Positions 17,456-26,628 of a stretch of 33,862 bases of DNA are shown here, one piece after another (position 1 is the stretch's first letter; each line of letters starts with the position of its first letter). The DNA comes from Terriglobia bacterium (GTDB lineage Bacteria; Acidobacteriota; Terriglobia; Terriglobales; Acidobacteriaceae): NCBI GenBank assembly GCA_020073105.1, contig JAIQFW010000126.1:1-33862 (forward strand). Reading direction: 5' to 3'. Made by a program: the position numbers and the translations under genes. Under the pieces are notes generated by a model. It was not told the origin of the DNA, did not search any database, and saw only the letters and a list, made by a program, of their open reading frames with translations.

Positions 17456-17541
17456 GAGAACTGATAACTGAGAACCGAGAACTGGTCTTCTGAATTTCGC
17501 GATTGAACAAACCAGTTCTCAGATTTCAGTTGTCAGTTCTC
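17456..17541. repeat. 31-bp imperfect inverted repeat (hairpin) between yggX and the TPR gene
   Basis: Left arm 17456-17486 (GAGAACTGATAACTGAGAAC, then CGAGAACTGGT) pairs with right arm 17511-17541 across a 24-nt loop, with only a few mismatches. Each arm itself is built from GAGAACTG/AACTGAGA units. There is no T tract, so it is not a simple terminator. The rest of the 329-bp gap (17330-17658) shows nothing else I can identify. Confidence 0.7.
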
Positions 17542-17658
17542 AGATAACGCGGGTCCTGTCCGATTCTTTGGAAACAGCGGATTGCCCACGGCGATTTGTT
17601 TGGGCCGGGATGGCAGCGTTATTCAACGAACCTGGGAACGCTACTGCACCCCGCCCGC

Positions 17659-18651
17659 TTACTTCTTCTGATTCTCAGTTTGTCCCGATTCCGCTTCGAT
17701 TTGGGCGATCGCTTCTCGCGTAGGCTTGGCCATCGCCCCCCGGGGGTCGAGCCGCAGATATTCCCTGAATTCCTTAAGCGCAGCGGCGCTATCGTGTTTG
17801 CGCAACGCGACGTTGCCCAAGACAACGTGCGCGGGTGCCAGCTGGGGCATGAAGGCAACGGCCTTCTGGGCATGCGGCTCGGCCTCCTGCCATCGCCCCA
17901 TCGCCAAATAGGTCCGCGCGAGTTCACATTGACCCTCGGCATCGTCAGGTTTCAGTTCCAACGCATGCGTCAACGTCCTCTCCGCCTCGGGGTACGCCTG
18001 ACTCTGGTTGAACAACGTACCCAAAGCGATGTACCCTGCCGAAGACTTGGGATCAAGCTCGATCGACCGTTGCAACGCCGATTGGGAATCAGCGAACTTG
18101 TTCTGATCCAGGTAAACCAGGCCCAGAACTAGGTAGGCTTCCGGAAAATCTTCATAAGCGCTGATTGCCTTGCGGAGGTGCCTCGCGCTGGCCTCCAAAT
18201 CAGGCTTCTTCTGATGCAAGAGCCTCTCCCCGACACTGAACTCCTTGAGCGCGTGCGGTGGGATCTTCGCCAATCGGGCGTTCAGTACAGCGGCCGGACC
18301 TTCGGGAGGGACCGCCTTTGCCTCGGGCTCTTTGTTCAATTGCAGCGTAATTAGCTCGTAGGCGATCTTGGATCCACTGATGTCGATATGACTGCTGTAA
18401 GGGCGGAACCCCTGCCCTTCGATGGTCAAATGGTAGGTAGTTAGCGGCAGGCCATTGAAGTTGAATTTCCCCTCAGGGTCAGTTTGAGTTTCGTCTTGGT
18501 AGGCCACCACGTCGCTGCGCAGGCGTACCACCACCCGGGCAGCGTACTCGCCATTCTGATAACGAACCTGCCCCCGAATGTAGCCGGCCCATGCGGTGGC
18601 TGAAGTTACGACCAACAAGGTGAGCATCATCCAGCGGAAAATCCGGGCCAT
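17659..18651 (-). CDS. Exported carboxypeptidase-regulatory-like and TPR repeat protein
   Basis: A 330-aa protein with a signal peptide (IFRWMMLTLLVVTSATAWA), a carboxypeptidase-regulatory-like beta domain at about 23-105 (IRGQVRYQNGEYAARVVVRL, EGKFNFNGLPLTTYHLTIEG), a proline-rich linker, then TPR repeats from about 135 to 320: PEAYLVLGLVYLDQNKFAD, SAGYIALGTLFNQSQAYPEA, AEGQCELARTYLAMGRWQEA and LAPAHVVLGNVALRKHD. It is predicted periplasmic or outer-membrane associated, probably a scaffold; exact function unknown. It shares the regulatory-like domain with the receptor encoded upstream (18969-22439) but is separated from it by a terminator and a repeat element, so it is a separate unit. Confidence 0.85.
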   Translation of the reverse strand: MARIFRWMMLTLLVVTSATAWAGYIRGQVRYQNGEYAARVVVRLRSDVVAYQDETQTDPEGKFNFNGLPLTTYHLTIEGQGFRPYSSHIDISGSKIAYELITLQLNKEPEAKAVPPEGPAAVLNARLAKIPPHALKEFSVGERLLHQKKPDLEASARHLRKAISAYEDFPEAYLVLGLVYLDQNKFADSQSALQRSIELDPKSSAGYIALGTLFNQSQAYPEAERTLTHALELKPDDAEGQCELARTYLAMGRWQEAEPHAQKAVAFMPQLAPAHVVLGNVALRKHDSAAALKEFREYLRLDPRGAMAKPTREAIAQIEAESGQTENQKK

Positions 18652-18723
18652 GGGGACCTCCCATCAGCAGAAGGGACGGGCAATTACGGCTATGGTAACC
18701 GAAAACCGCGAAAGTGTTGTAAA

Positions 18724-18854
18724 GCCTTGTCATGCTGAGCAAGGATTGAGGTTCGCGCAGCGAAGCTCAACCGCCGTCGAAGCATCCCTACTTGCACCAC
18801 GGGCTTTGCTGGGATTAGGGATTCCTCGACGCTCTGGCTCCTCGGAATGACAAG
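18724..18854. repeat. Dispersed palindromic repeat, copy 2 (131 bp)
   Basis: The ends are a perfect 9-bp inverted repeat, CCTTGTCAT at 18724 and ATGACAAGG at 18846-18854, extended inward as GCTGAGC and GCTCCTCGG. The last 35 bases match the end of the element at 5885-5976 with five differences. It lies in the 317-bp gap between the TPR gene and the receptor gene; the terminator at 18919-18948 occupies the other end. It is MITE-like or REP-like, with no coding capacity. Confidence 0.7.
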
Positions 18855-18918
18855 GTCAAAGGGGACATGGTGAAGTGCCCAGCCTTCTCCTGCCACCCGT
18901 GCGCCTTGCCCAGAACAG

Positions 18919-18948
18919 AAAAAACAGGGAGGGCGAAGTGCCCTCCCT
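18919..18948 (-). terminator. Rho-independent terminator of the receptor gene
   Basis: On the minus strand a perfect 9-bp stem (AGGGAGGGC, 18940-18948 with 18926-18934) and a 5-nt loop are followed, after one spacer base pair, by T residues (18919-18924). It begins about 20 bp after the receptor stop codon. Confidence 0.9.
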
Positions 18949-18968
18949 GGTGAAGAACTCTAGAAACT

Positions 18969-21900
18969 CTAGAATTCGAATTTAACGCTAAACCGCGCGT
19001 AGAACGGACGCTGGTAGCCAGGATTGGTGTTTCCGGCCACAGCAGACGGCCCAATTCCAGTCGGCTTGCCGAAGTCGGCGTTAGGAACGCCGAACGACCG
19101 CTGCGCGAGCTGGTCGACACGAAGTTGCGTTTTGCTGTTAGCAAGATTGAACAGGTCAGCTCCCAGGCGCAGTCTGGTCCCTTCCGTGATCCGGATGGGA
19201 TAGTCCACGTGGTAGTCGACGCTGCCCCAGTTCTTGGTGCGACCCAGCGAGCCACGGGCCGAAACGCAGTTGGCGGTGTTGTCGGCGCAGAACGGGATTT
19301 CTCCGCCGTTCTGATACGCCGGGTGCGCGTACAGGTTGTTGATCGGGATACCGGTCTGGAAGTGCACCGAGGTGCCCATGGTCAGACCCTTGGCATGGTT
19401 GGAGAACGTGTAGCTCACATAGCCGTTCGCCAGGTGACGAACGTCGGTGTTCAACACGCCAGCCACGAATTGCTGGCCGAGGAGGTTGAAATCTCCACGA
19501 GTGAAGTCGAACAACGAGCTGATGTTCGGATCGCTCTGGCCGTTGTCGTTGCGGAACGAACCTTCGTAATTGCCTTGCAGCTTGGCAATCCGGTAGTTCG
19601 CGCGCATCAACCAGCCTCGGGACATCGACTTGTTGACTTCGAACTCCATCGACTGGTACTTGCGGATGGGGTCAACGAACCCGTCCGGAATACCGTCGGA
19701 GCCAGCCGTGGCTGTGAGTTGGTTGTTATTGGCGTCGAACGCGTTGGGGATGCAGAACGCGTTGTTGCCGTTGGCCAGGGTCACGACGTTGCCATTGCTA
19801 TCGGTCGCTTGGGCATCGATGATGCTCTGGTTTGTTCCACTCGGGTCGCAAGCGGTGGGATGGTTTACCCCAAGCGGATCCAGAACGTAATCGATCTGGG
19901 TCGGGTTATGGAACAGGTCCTGGTTCTTGCTGACGTTGCTGATGAAGTAGATCTGGTTGAGGCCGTTCTGGTAGGCTTCCGGCGACAAGGCAGCGTTGTC
20001 TTCAATGATGCGACGCAGACGGCGATCGGTGTAGCGCGCCGTGAAGATCACGCCCGAGTTGCCGAATTCGTGCTCAAAGCCGACCACGTATTCATCGAGG
20101 TACTCGCTCTTGGTTCCCGGTCCAAAAGCCGTCCCGGCTTGGGCGGAAATACCGCTGAAGGCCTGGATCAGGTTGTTGGTGGGATTGAAGCCGCCCGGCG
20201 AATTGGCGAAATCGAACGTGCCATCCGCGTTTTCGAGCACATGGCCCGCTCCGTCGTTCGGAGGCACCCAGTAAACTCCGGCACTACCGAAGTCAAGTTC
20301 TGAACTGAGCGAACGGATGCCCATGTCCAGCGGCAGAGCTTCGGTGTAGCGGCCGAAGTTGGCGTAGACCTTGGTCTTGCGATTGCCCCAGGGATCCACG
20401 CTGACGCCGAAACGCGGCGACCAGTTGTCGACCAGAGTGTAGTGAGCGATGTTTCCATCCAGCTTCTGCTGTTCCCAGCGGAGGCCGGCGTTGATGGTGA
20501 CGTACTTGCTGGGGCTCCACGCATCCTGCGCGAAGAGCGTGTTGTAGCCGGACCGTGTCTTAAAGCCCAAATCTCCAAATTCTCCACGAACCTGGAGCAG
20601 GACGACGCCAGTGTTACCATCGGCGCAGTTCGACTGTCCGGGAAGGGTCAGTTCGGTGACGCCGCACATAAACCCCGCGGAGCGCAAGTAGAACGAGGCG
20701 GTAGTGCCATTGGCTACCAACTGTGGCACAAAGGACGGATCCATCGGCGGCAGCACAGTCCCGCCGAAAGGCCCTGGTGTGGCTTCCAGGGTAGTGATCT
20801 CAGCTGCGGTAAACGGAATCGCTGAGCCAGTGTAGGCCTTGCTGCCATCGTAGTGGTTGATGTCGTAACGGTATCCGACACCGAAGGTGTGCTGTCCGAG
20901 GAAGTTGAATACCTTCTGAGTATCGAAGCTCAACCCATAGTTGTCCCCGCTGGTGTTCTCGTGGTAGCCGATACCTTGGCGTTGGAACGTACCACGGGCG
21001 ACGAACGACTGATTGTTAGGGCACAGCGAGCTGAACAGGGGCGCTCCGCAGGTGTTCCGCTGCACTTGGTCCAGAATCGAGAAATTCGACGGACCAAGGT
21101 CAGCCGGCGTGTCGCTCAGGTTGTTGTGGCCCCATGACCAGGAAGCATTGAACAGCCAGGTCGGACTGAATGTGCCGTTGTAGCGCACCACAAAGTTCCG
21201 GGTGCCGAATTGTAGTTTGTCGAACGTAGTCGGAGAGGCGGTTTGGTAAGTGAGATTGGGGTTGTTATCGCCATAGGTCGGGTCGCCGAAGATCGACGCC
21301 TCGAACTGGTGATTGTCGTTCAACCGGTAGGTAAGCTTGCCGGAGTACGAGTACACCCGCACACCCACGTCAACCTTGCCCAAGTTCGGTTGCGAAGGAG
21401 CGCCGGCAATCAAATCGCCAGCAGCACGGAATTGGGCAAATTGAGCGTGGTCGGTGTTCCACTGCGGGTTGAATGCTCCGAAGAAGAACAGGTGGTCTTT
21501 CATGCCAGGGACGTAGCCGCCAGCTTGGATATCCACGTCGTAATTGCTCTGATGAAGAATCTTGCCCTGCAGGTTAAAGCGCTGCTGCAGGCCACCGAGT
21601 CCGAAATCGTCCGTGAACGTACGGGTTGCTTCCATGCCCTGAGGGGCGAAGAAGCCACCCACTGAGCCATGGAATGCATTCGAGCCGGTCTTGGTGACGA
21701 TCTGCACGATGCCGCCGGTGGACTTGCCGTACTGGGCTTCAAAGCCGCCGGTCTTTACCTGCACTTCCTTCACGAACGACAGGTTGATGCCGGTGGAGAG
21801 TGAGCCGTACAGACGCGAATAAACACCGATACCGCCGAAGGCGCCGTCGGTGATGCTCACGCCGTCTGCGATGTAATTGTTCTCCAGACCGGTGCCGCCC

Positions 21901-22439
21901 GAAATGGACGGGTTAGCCGTTCCCGTGCCGCCGCCGGAAGTCACGCCCGGGGCTGCATAGAACAGGCCAGTCACGCCGCGTCCGACCGGGACCGCCTGGT
22001 AGAAGTTGTCGGTCAGGTTGGACGAAGTCGCGGTGGAAGTGGTGTCCACCCCAACTGCGGCCGCCGTTACCTCGACCACGGTCGAACTGGTGCCTAACTC
22101 CAGCTTCGCGGTGATGGTTGAAGTTCTGCCCGTTACGACCTGGGCAGACTTAATCTCCGAGGTCTTGAACCCGTCCTTGGTGATCTTCACGGAATAGTTG
22201 CCGGGAATCAGGACCTGGAACAGGAACCGGCCCTCAGCGTCCGTGGTGGCGGTCTTATCGCCAATCGGACCCGAGATGGTTACCTGCGCACCTTGAATGA
22301 CCGCATTGGAAGGATCGGTCACGGTGCCTGCCAGGTTGCCGCGAACCGAGGATTCCGCCGATGCTTGTGCGAAACCCATGGCCGTCAACGAGAGCAGCAT
22401 TACGAGCAATGCAAACCCCGTAATCAGCTTTTTTGTCAT
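18969..22439 (-). CDS. TonB-dependent receptor/Oar-like outer-membrane protein with carboxypeptidase-regulatory-like domain
   Basis: A 1156-aa outer-membrane transporter. Order: signal peptide (KKLITGFALLVMLLSLTAMG), carboxypeptidase-regulatory-like domain at about 35-125 (GNLAGTVTDPSNAVIQGAQV, EGRFLFQVLIPGNYSVKIT), plug domain at about 130-260 (NNYIADGVSITDGAFGG, EVQVKTGGFEAQYGKSTGG), then a long 22-strand-type barrel ending RFSVKFEF with terminal Phe. This Oar-like architecture is expanded in Acidobacteriota, usually for uptake of plant- or polymer-derived compounds; the ligand is unknown. ATG 22439 has GGAGGAG nine bases upstream; ATG 22457 is a possible alternative. A strong terminator follows. 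The GWxTD gene upstream ends in its own terminator, so the receptor is transcribed alone. Confidence 0.92.
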   Translation of the reverse strand: MTKKLITGFALLVMLLSLTAMGFAQASAESSVRGNLAGTVTDPSNAVIQGAQVTISGPIGDKTATTDAEGRFLFQVLIPGNYSVKITKDGFKTSEIKSAQVVTGRTSTITAKLELGTSSTVVEVTAAAVGVDTTSTATSSNLTDNFYQAVPVGRGVTGLFYAAPGVTSGGGTGTANPSISGGTGLENNYIADGVSITDGAFGGIGVYSRLYGSLSTGINLSFVKEVQVKTGGFEAQYGKSTGGIVQIVTKTGSNAFHGSVGGFFAPQGMEATRTFTDDFGLGGLQQRFNLQGKILHQSNYDVDIQAGGYVPGMKDHLFFFGAFNPQWNTDHAQFAQFRAAGDLIAGAPSQPNLGKVDVGVRVYSYSGKLTYRLNDNHQFEASIFGDPTYGDNNPNLTYQTASPTTFDKLQFGTRNFVVRYNGTFSPTWLFNASWSWGHNNLSDTPADLGPSNFSILDQVQRNTCGAPLFSSLCPNNQSFVARGTFQRQGIGYHENTSGDNYGLSFDTQKVFNFLGQHTFGVGYRYDINHYDGSKAYTGSAIPFTAAEITTLEATPGPFGGTVLPPMDPSFVPQLVANGTTASFYLRSAGFMCGVTELTLPGQSNCADGNTGVVLLQVRGEFGDLGFKTRSGYNTLFAQDAWSPSKYVTINAGLRWEQQKLDGNIAHYTLVDNWSPRFGVSVDPWGNRKTKVYANFGRYTEALPLDMGIRSLSSELDFGSAGVYWVPPNDGAGHVLENADGTFDFANSPGGFNPTNNLIQAFSGISAQAGTAFGPGTKSEYLDEYVVGFEHEFGNSGVIFTARYTDRRLRRIIEDNAALSPEAYQNGLNQIYFISNVSKNQDLFHNPTQIDYVLDPLGVNHPTACDPSGTNQSIIDAQATDSNGNVVTLANGNNAFCIPNAFDANNNQLTATAGSDGIPDGFVDPIRKYQSMEFEVNKSMSRGWLMRANYRIAKLQGNYEGSFRNDNGQSDPNISSLFDFTRGDFNLLGQQFVAGVLNTDVRHLANGYVSYTFSNHAKGLTMGTSVHFQTGIPINNLYAHPAYQNGGEIPFCADNTANCVSARGSLGRTKNWGSVDYHVDYPIRITEGTRLRLGADLFNLANSKTQLRVDQLAQRSFGVPNADFGKPTGIGPSAVAGNTNPGYQRPFYARFSVKFEF

Positions 22440-22715
22440 AGATTTGAACTCCTCCATAGTGTTTCCTGGGTTGCGAAGTAGATGGGAACAACTGCCTTGG
22501 GAATGGGCCGAACAGACCCGAGCCCGTGGGAGTTAAAGCACAATGTGTACCAAAGACAGTCAGTTACTACAATAGTTGTGTATCCCTAATGTTTCTATAC
22601 AAATACATAGCAATTCGTTACAGACAGCAGCAATGTAAAGAGGTGTTTTATCCGGATATTGGTACGTCACCGCTCGGGCTTCTATGACTTTTCATACAAG
22701 CCTGCGGATTTGGAG
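22440..22715 (-). other. AT-rich upstream region of the receptor gene
   Basis: About 275 bases without a gene. Positions 22540-22625 are clearly richer in A and T than the surroundings and probably contain the receptor promoter on the minus strand, but I cannot choose a -10/-35 pair with confidence. No riboswitch-like structure is recognised. Confidence 0.4.
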
Positions 22716-22742
22716 AAAAGGGAGGGCGCCGGTCGCGCCCTC
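22716..22742 (-). terminator. Rho-independent terminator of the GWxTD gene
   Basis: Minus-strand stem GAGGGCGC (22735-22742 paired with 22722-22729), 5-nt loop, then CCCTTTTC with four T (22716-22719). It starts 10 bp after the GWxTD stop codon. The T tract is short, so it is weaker than the receptor terminator. Confidence 0.7.
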
Positions 22743-22751
22743 GGAAGGGAT

Positions 22752-24839
22752 TTACTGGTCGCTATGACCGGCGGTCTCCGTCATTAAGGCGCGGCCCTTC
22801 TGCTCAAGAGTTTGTGCCTTGGCGCCATCCCCAAGATGTTGATAATAGGACGCTAGCGCCAGGTAGAGCGGCCCGCTGGGGGGTTTGACACTCAGAGCTG
22901 ACTCAAGGAGAGTCACGGCGTTCTTGGGATTGCCGGTCTTGTCGAGACTGTCGGCGACATCAAGAATGGTTCCCTCGTCGGTTTGTGCGGTCACCGTGGT
23001 TTGCGAGAAAAGCTCGACGACCTTGGCGAACTCCCGCTGGCTAAAGTACTGCTCGATCAGGCGGGATCGGGCCAGCTCATTGCGTGCGTTCCTGCGTAGT
23101 GCTTCGCGGAAACAAGTGGCCGCACTCTGCGAATCCTTTCCAGCAAGGTAGGTCAGCCCGCGATCATAGTCGGCCTGTCCCGAAGAAAGGTATTGCCCCA
23201 ATCCGTCGTCGTCGATCCACCAGCTCTCTGAGGGAGAAGGATTGTCAGAGACGATGTTGAAACGCATGGCGCTGAACCGCTTTTGCTGGGTTTGCGGATC
23301 GTTGATAGAAATCGACATGCGATAACTACCCGGGGCCATATCCGTGGTGGCGATCTTCTTCCCGTTGATCACCGACCCATGAGCGTCGAATTGGTCCTTG
23401 GGCAGGTCGTCATGAAGAATCTGGGCGCTGCCGGTGAAGTTCGGCCGGCCATAGGCGTAATCCGTCAAGAACTTTTCCCCCGGCGCTGATTGTCCACGCG
23501 GAGCTCGCCATACTTGATAGAAAAACTTGAGATCCTGTCCGGGCACCAGAGCGAGTTCCCTGCCCAAGTACGGCCTGAAGCGGACTCCGCCTGCGGTAAA
23601 AGGCAGGGAGTCGGCCTGCGACGGGTCGGCGGCCACGGCCTGTGAAAATGCCACCGGGTCCGTCACAAAAAAGTCCTGGGGCCCGACCTGCGCGACGGTA
23701 ACTTCGCGCTCTCCCGTAAAAGCGGTCTTGCTCAACACGTTGGTGAACACGAAGTCGAGCTTGTATTTACCCGGCGACAGGGGCAGCCACCCTTCGTAAG
23801 CGACCGCCTTGCCTTTTTCCAGTTCCAGATCCGCCTTGCTGAGGTACTGGGCGGCCTTATGCTCGCGGTGGAAAATCTCCTTTCCGTCCGGCCCCAGCAC
23901 CCGCACCAACGCTTCGAGGGAGTAGTAGAACCGCTGGTCCGCCTGGGCGACGGCAAAGTCCTCTGGTTGCGTGAGGCGGAGAGCGTAGTGCAAGCGCACG
24001 TTGCCCTCGGCGTCGCGCAACGGAGCACTCACGATGGTAAGCAGCTCGTTGGGCAGGACGACACGATGGGTCACGCTTTCACTCAAAGCTCTCTTCAGCC
24101 GGAGCTCATCAATGGTGAAAGGGTTATTCGCCAGGTTCTTGATGGTGTCCAACATCATGTCGGACCGCATGGTGGATTCGGCGTCGTTCAAGTTCACCGG
24201 CTCACCCGGAATCAGACTGAGGGTGGTCAGCGCGACTTCGCGGCCCAGGAGGTGGTCTATTTGCAGCACGGCCTGCTGCCGGCCCTGCTCCGCCTGGATG
24301 CCGGTTACCAGCTTGGTTGGTCCATCCATCATGGGGCTATAGAGCCGGAAATCCCCGAAATCTTTCTCATAAAAGATGACTGAAAAAAAAGGCGGCAGAG
24401 CAGGATGCGCATTCTGATAAAACCAAATCTCCATGCCGCGGACGCCGCTTTGGCTCACATAGCGCGCTTTCTGCTCAGGTTTGCCGAGAGTGATGTAAAC
24501 GCGGCCCATGTCCGTGCGCCAACCATCCGCGGTCCGGTTCGTGGAGAAATGGTCGCTGGCGTATTGCAGCCGTGCGTAGTGTTCCTGTTTGTATGGATTA
24601 ACCGGGGCGCCCGGCGTGGGATTGCGAATCTCCCAGAAGCGTTCAATAAAGTTGTCGCGGTCGGCGTCACTGGCCAGGTGCAGGAAGCTTTCTCTCTCGT
24701 CATTCGAGATGATGTAGGCGGCGTCCCTGGTCAGCCATTCGCGGTAGTGGGGAGGCAGCGACTTGGCGCTGTCCTTCGCAAACGCCAGGACGGGTACCAA
24801 CAGCACACCAAACAAGACGGCAAGGCTTCGAATCCGCAT
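22752..24839 (-). CDS. GWxTD domain-containing exported protein
   Basis: A 695-aa exported protein of the GWxTD family, common in Acidobacteriota and Bacteroidota and of unknown function. Signal peptide: MRIRSLAVLFGVLLVPVLAF. The N-terminal domain has YREWLTRDAAYIISNDER, DNFIERFWEIRNPTPG and the namesake GWRTDMGRVYI about residue 110. The central part has beta-rich segments, and the C-terminus has TPR-like helices (GLTYLAGKDSQSAATCFREA, PLYLALASYYQHLGDGAKAQ). ATG 24839 is chosen because the signal peptide begins there; the in-frame start at 24890 would place 17 polar residues before it. No good ribosome-binding site is seen at either. It is upstream of, and codirectional with, the receptor gene but separated by a terminator. 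Confidence 0.88.
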   Translation of the reverse strand: MRIRSLAVLFGVLLVPVLAFAKDSAKSLPPHYREWLTRDAAYIISNDERESFLHLASDADRDNFIERFWEIRNPTPGAPVNPYKQEHYARLQYASDHFSTNRTADGWRTDMGRVYITLGKPEQKARYVSQSGVRGMEIWFYQNAHPALPPFFSVIFYEKDFGDFRLYSPMMDGPTKLVTGIQAEQGRQQAVLQIDHLLGREVALTTLSLIPGEPVNLNDAESTMRSDMMLDTIKNLANNPFTIDELRLKRALSESVTHRVVLPNELLTIVSAPLRDAEGNVRLHYALRLTQPEDFAVAQADQRFYYSLEALVRVLGPDGKEIFHREHKAAQYLSKADLELEKGKAVAYEGWLPLSPGKYKLDFVFTNVLSKTAFTGEREVTVAQVGPQDFFVTDPVAFSQAVAADPSQADSLPFTAGGVRFRPYLGRELALVPGQDLKFFYQVWRAPRGQSAPGEKFLTDYAYGRPNFTGSAQILHDDLPKDQFDAHGSVINGKKIATTDMAPGSYRMSISINDPQTQQKRFSAMRFNIVSDNPSPSESWWIDDDGLGQYLSSGQADYDRGLTYLAGKDSQSAATCFREALRRNARNELARSRLIEQYFSQREFAKVVELFSQTTVTAQTDEGTILDVADSLDKTGNPKNAVTLLESALSVKPPSGPLYLALASYYQHLGDGAKAQTLEQKGRALMTETAGHSDQ

Positions 24840-25051
24840 ACAGGTAGTCCAACTCTGAGCAGCAGGTGAGCGCAAATTAGCGATAGACATTCTTGACCGT
24901 AGGCTATTGCCACTCGACGCCGGGCGTCAAGTCGGCGAAAGTCGAGGGAGAGCCCCCCCGCCTTCCCTTTGGATGCAGGCTGCACCACCTCCCGCTGTCT
25001 GTCACTGGAGGTGTTTGGCGGGCGTGAGGGGAGCAGGAGCCCGAGGCCGAA

Positions 25052-25091
25052 ATCCCGAGCGAACACAGTGAGCCGAGGGACCTCGACCGGA
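25052..25091. repeat. Partial dispersed repeat related to copy 1
   Basis: The string ATCCCGAGCG followed by GAGCCGAGGGACCTC (25052-25087) resembles the left arm of the element at 5885 (CATCCCGAGCGGAGCGAGGGATC). It stands alone without the matching right arm, next to the tRNA gene. The similarity is short, so the call is tentative. Confidence 0.4.
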
Positions 25092-25099
25092 ACAGTCTG

Positions 25100-25175
25100 T
25101 GGTGGGCCCTCCAGGATTTGAACCTGGGACCAATGGATTATGAGTCCACTGCTCTAACCGCTGAGCTAAGGGCCC
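25100..25175 (-). tRNA. trnI: tRNA-Ile2 (CAU anticodon, lysidine type)
   Basis: A 76-nt tRNA folding cleanly. The acceptor stem is GGGCCCU/AGGGCCC with discriminator A and an encoded CCA end. The D arm is AGCUCAGCGGUUAGAGC; the anticodon stem GUGGA/UCCAU closes the loop CUCAUAA (anticodon CAU, 25140-25142); the T arm is CCAGGUUCAAAUCCUGG. The 5' CCCUUAGCUCAG and the loop CUCAUAA match the minor isoleucine tRNA of E. coli rather than elongator or initiator tRNA-Met, so C34 is expected to be changed to lysidine by TilS to read AUA. Confidence 0.93.
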
Positions 25176-25261
25176 TCACTGGAAAGTATGTCACACTGCA
25201 GGCCGCCAGGGTACCTCCGGGCCCCAAGGTCAATCCCAGTGAAAAATCTGCCGTTGCAAAA

Positions 25262-25789
25262 TTACTTAACCCCTTTTTCCGGATCCCAGGAACCCTGCAG
25301 CTTGCGGATCACAATGATCTGCCCGATATGGTAGGCGTTGTGGGTGCCAATGTGCGCGATGGTAGAAGCCCCTGACTCCAGTTTCTTGTCATCGGCAGCT
25401 TCCACGGCTTTCTCCCACCCCTTCATGACTTCATCGAGTTGCTGCACCGTGGCAGCCCATTTCTTAGTGTCAAAGCTGTTGAAGGTTTCGTCGTTGTTGC
25501 CACTGAACTTAGCGGGCGTCTCACCCTTGAACTTGGCCAGCTCATGTTGGTTCCAAAAGACCAGGTGATTAGCAAGCTGGCCGATGGAGTGGTTTCCCTT
25601 CCCATCGGTCCAGCTGGCCTGCTCTGCCGTGAGTCCTGCGACGGCAGTGTTCGCGTCCACGAACCAGTCTTTCGCATTGTGAGTCGTCCGCAGTTGTTCC
25701 AGCAGGATGCTCCTGAGGGTTACTGGTTGACTTTGCGTCTGGGCGAACAACGGCAGTGACAGAACCAGAAATGCAACGATAGGCTTCAT
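25262..25789 (-). CDS. Exported DinB-like domain protein
   Basis: A 175-aa protein with an N-terminal signal peptide ([16 protein letters not shown], cleavage expected after the AQ) and a DinB-like four-helix domain. The metal histidines lie in [15 protein letters not shown] and in [17 protein letters not shown] (the HxxxH pair). Most DinB-like proteins are cytoplasmic; exported versions occur in Acidobacteriota. Function unknown. It starts at ATG 25789 with GGAGAG about ten bases upstream. It lies 85 bp downstream of the MoaD tail remnant, at the edge of the cargo region. Confidence 0.85.
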   Translation of the reverse strand: MKPIVAFLVLSLPLFAQTQSQPVTLRSILLEQLRTTHNAKDWFVDANTAVAGLTAEQASWTDGKGNHSIGQLANHLVFWNQHELAKFKGETPAKFSGNNDETFNSFDTKKWAATVQQLDEVMKGWEKAVEAADDKKLESGASTIAHIGTHNAYHIGQIIVIRKLQGSWDPEKGVK

Positions 25790-25873
25790 GGCAAATCACT
25801 CTCCTTTGCAGAATTGGAAGAATAGACGTAGTCAGACCCGCCTTGGCTAGCATTATTTGTTTCATGCGCGGCT

Positions 25874-26062
25874 CTATCCGCCCGCGATGGCGCCAATGAC
25901 GATAAACGGGTTCCTTGCCGGACGCGACGGCGTCGGGCAGGGGAGCATCCGGCGATTCGTGGGAGAGGTCCTCTTCACAGGCGAAGAAGCGCAGAAACGG
26001 CCGGCGCTGTTGCGTGACGTGGTCGCGGATGGTGCCGCGCAGCATGGGGTAGCGGGCCTCGA
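25874..26062 (-). pseudogene. Displaced 3' end of a MoaD/ThiS-like gene (copy 1)
   Basis: This 189-bp segment encodes the C-terminal half of a MoaD/ThiS-like ubiquitin-fold protein: [40 protein letters not shown], then, after a one-base insertion (GAACCC for GAACC), [10 protein letters not shown] and a stop. The N-terminal half is absent; homology begins 6 bp after the nucleotidyltransferase stop. It matches the tail of the gene at 26924-27222 with 14 substitutions by hand count, 11 of them synonymous third-position changes, so both copies evolved as coding sequence before decay. It has no start and should be inactive. Confidence 0.8.
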
Positions 26063-26067
26063 TCGAT

Positions 26068-26628
26068 CTACTTTCCAGCAGCCTTCAGAGCATCGTTCCA
26101 TTCCTTCGCCAGCCCCAACTCGCCGATCCATTTTTCCAGATAGGGGCGGTCCAGCGACTCCCATCGCAGCCTCAAAATTGCTGCTACATCCTCAATCTGT
26201 CTTCGCGATTCTGCCAATTTTGACCACTCGAGCTTGGCGATAATTATGTCTTCAGCGCTGGCCACAAAAATCGGAAGCCCCTGCAGTTCGACCCGTTGAC
26301 GACGGCGGAACTCCTCTTGGCTGAAAGCACGCGACTTGCGGATTATGAAGTCGATCTTCCACCCCGTGGCCAGGTCAACCACATTGAACAACGAATGCCG
26401 CCGGTGGGCTTCCAGCGCTGCGTCTAAATCTGCGTAGTATTCGTCGCGCGGCAGGCTGTTCACGAATGCTGTCAGCTGTGCCGGAGTGGCTTCGATGACA
26501 AGATCGATGTCCTGGGTCGAGCGCGGAGAGCCGTGGTAGGCGCTGGCAAACGATCCCGAAAGCATGTAGCCGATGCCCGCTTGATCGAGTGCTGCGGTGA
26601 TTCTCCGGAAAACTTCGGCGACGCTCAT
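26068..26628 (-). CDS. Nucleotidyltransferase-fold protein (DUF6036/AbiEii-like)
   Basis: A 186-aa protein of the minimal nucleotidyltransferase superfamily. The diagnostic pattern is [20 protein letters not shown] (Gly25-Ser26 and Asp40-x-Asp42), followed by [10 protein letters not shown] carrying the third acidic residue and [12 protein letters not shown], typical of AbiEii/DUF6036-type proteins, some of which are toxins of type IV toxin-antitoxin or anti-phage pairs. ATG 26628 shares ATGA with the stop of the upstream 78-aa gene, so the two are translationally coupled. The pair sits between a damaged MoaD-like gene and a displaced copy of that gene's 3' end. Toxin activity is a hypothesis from family and arrangement; a housekeeping adenylyl- or nucleotidyl-transfer role is not excluded. 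Confidence 0.82.
   Translation of the reverse strand: MSVAEVFRRITAALDQAGIGYMLSGSFASAYHGSPRSTQDIDLVIEATPAQLTAFVNSLPRDEYYADLDAALEAHRRHSLFNVVDLATGWKIDFIIRKSRAFSQEEFRRRQRVELQGLPIFVASAEDIIIAKLEWSKLAESRRQIEDVAAILRLRWESLDRPYLEKWIGELGLAKEWNDALKAAGK

Noticed and set aside
19125-20303. 392-codon plus-strand frame opposite the receptor gene
   Set aside because: Shadow of the TonB-dependent receptor; rich in Val/Ala/Arg with no domain.
25100-25175. tRNA-Ile2 gene as the attachment site of the cargo array
   Set aside because: tRNA genes are common integration sites and this one is close, but I found no duplicated tRNA 3' end in the window, and the DinB-like gene lies between. The duplicated ends belong to MoaD and sialidase genes instead.
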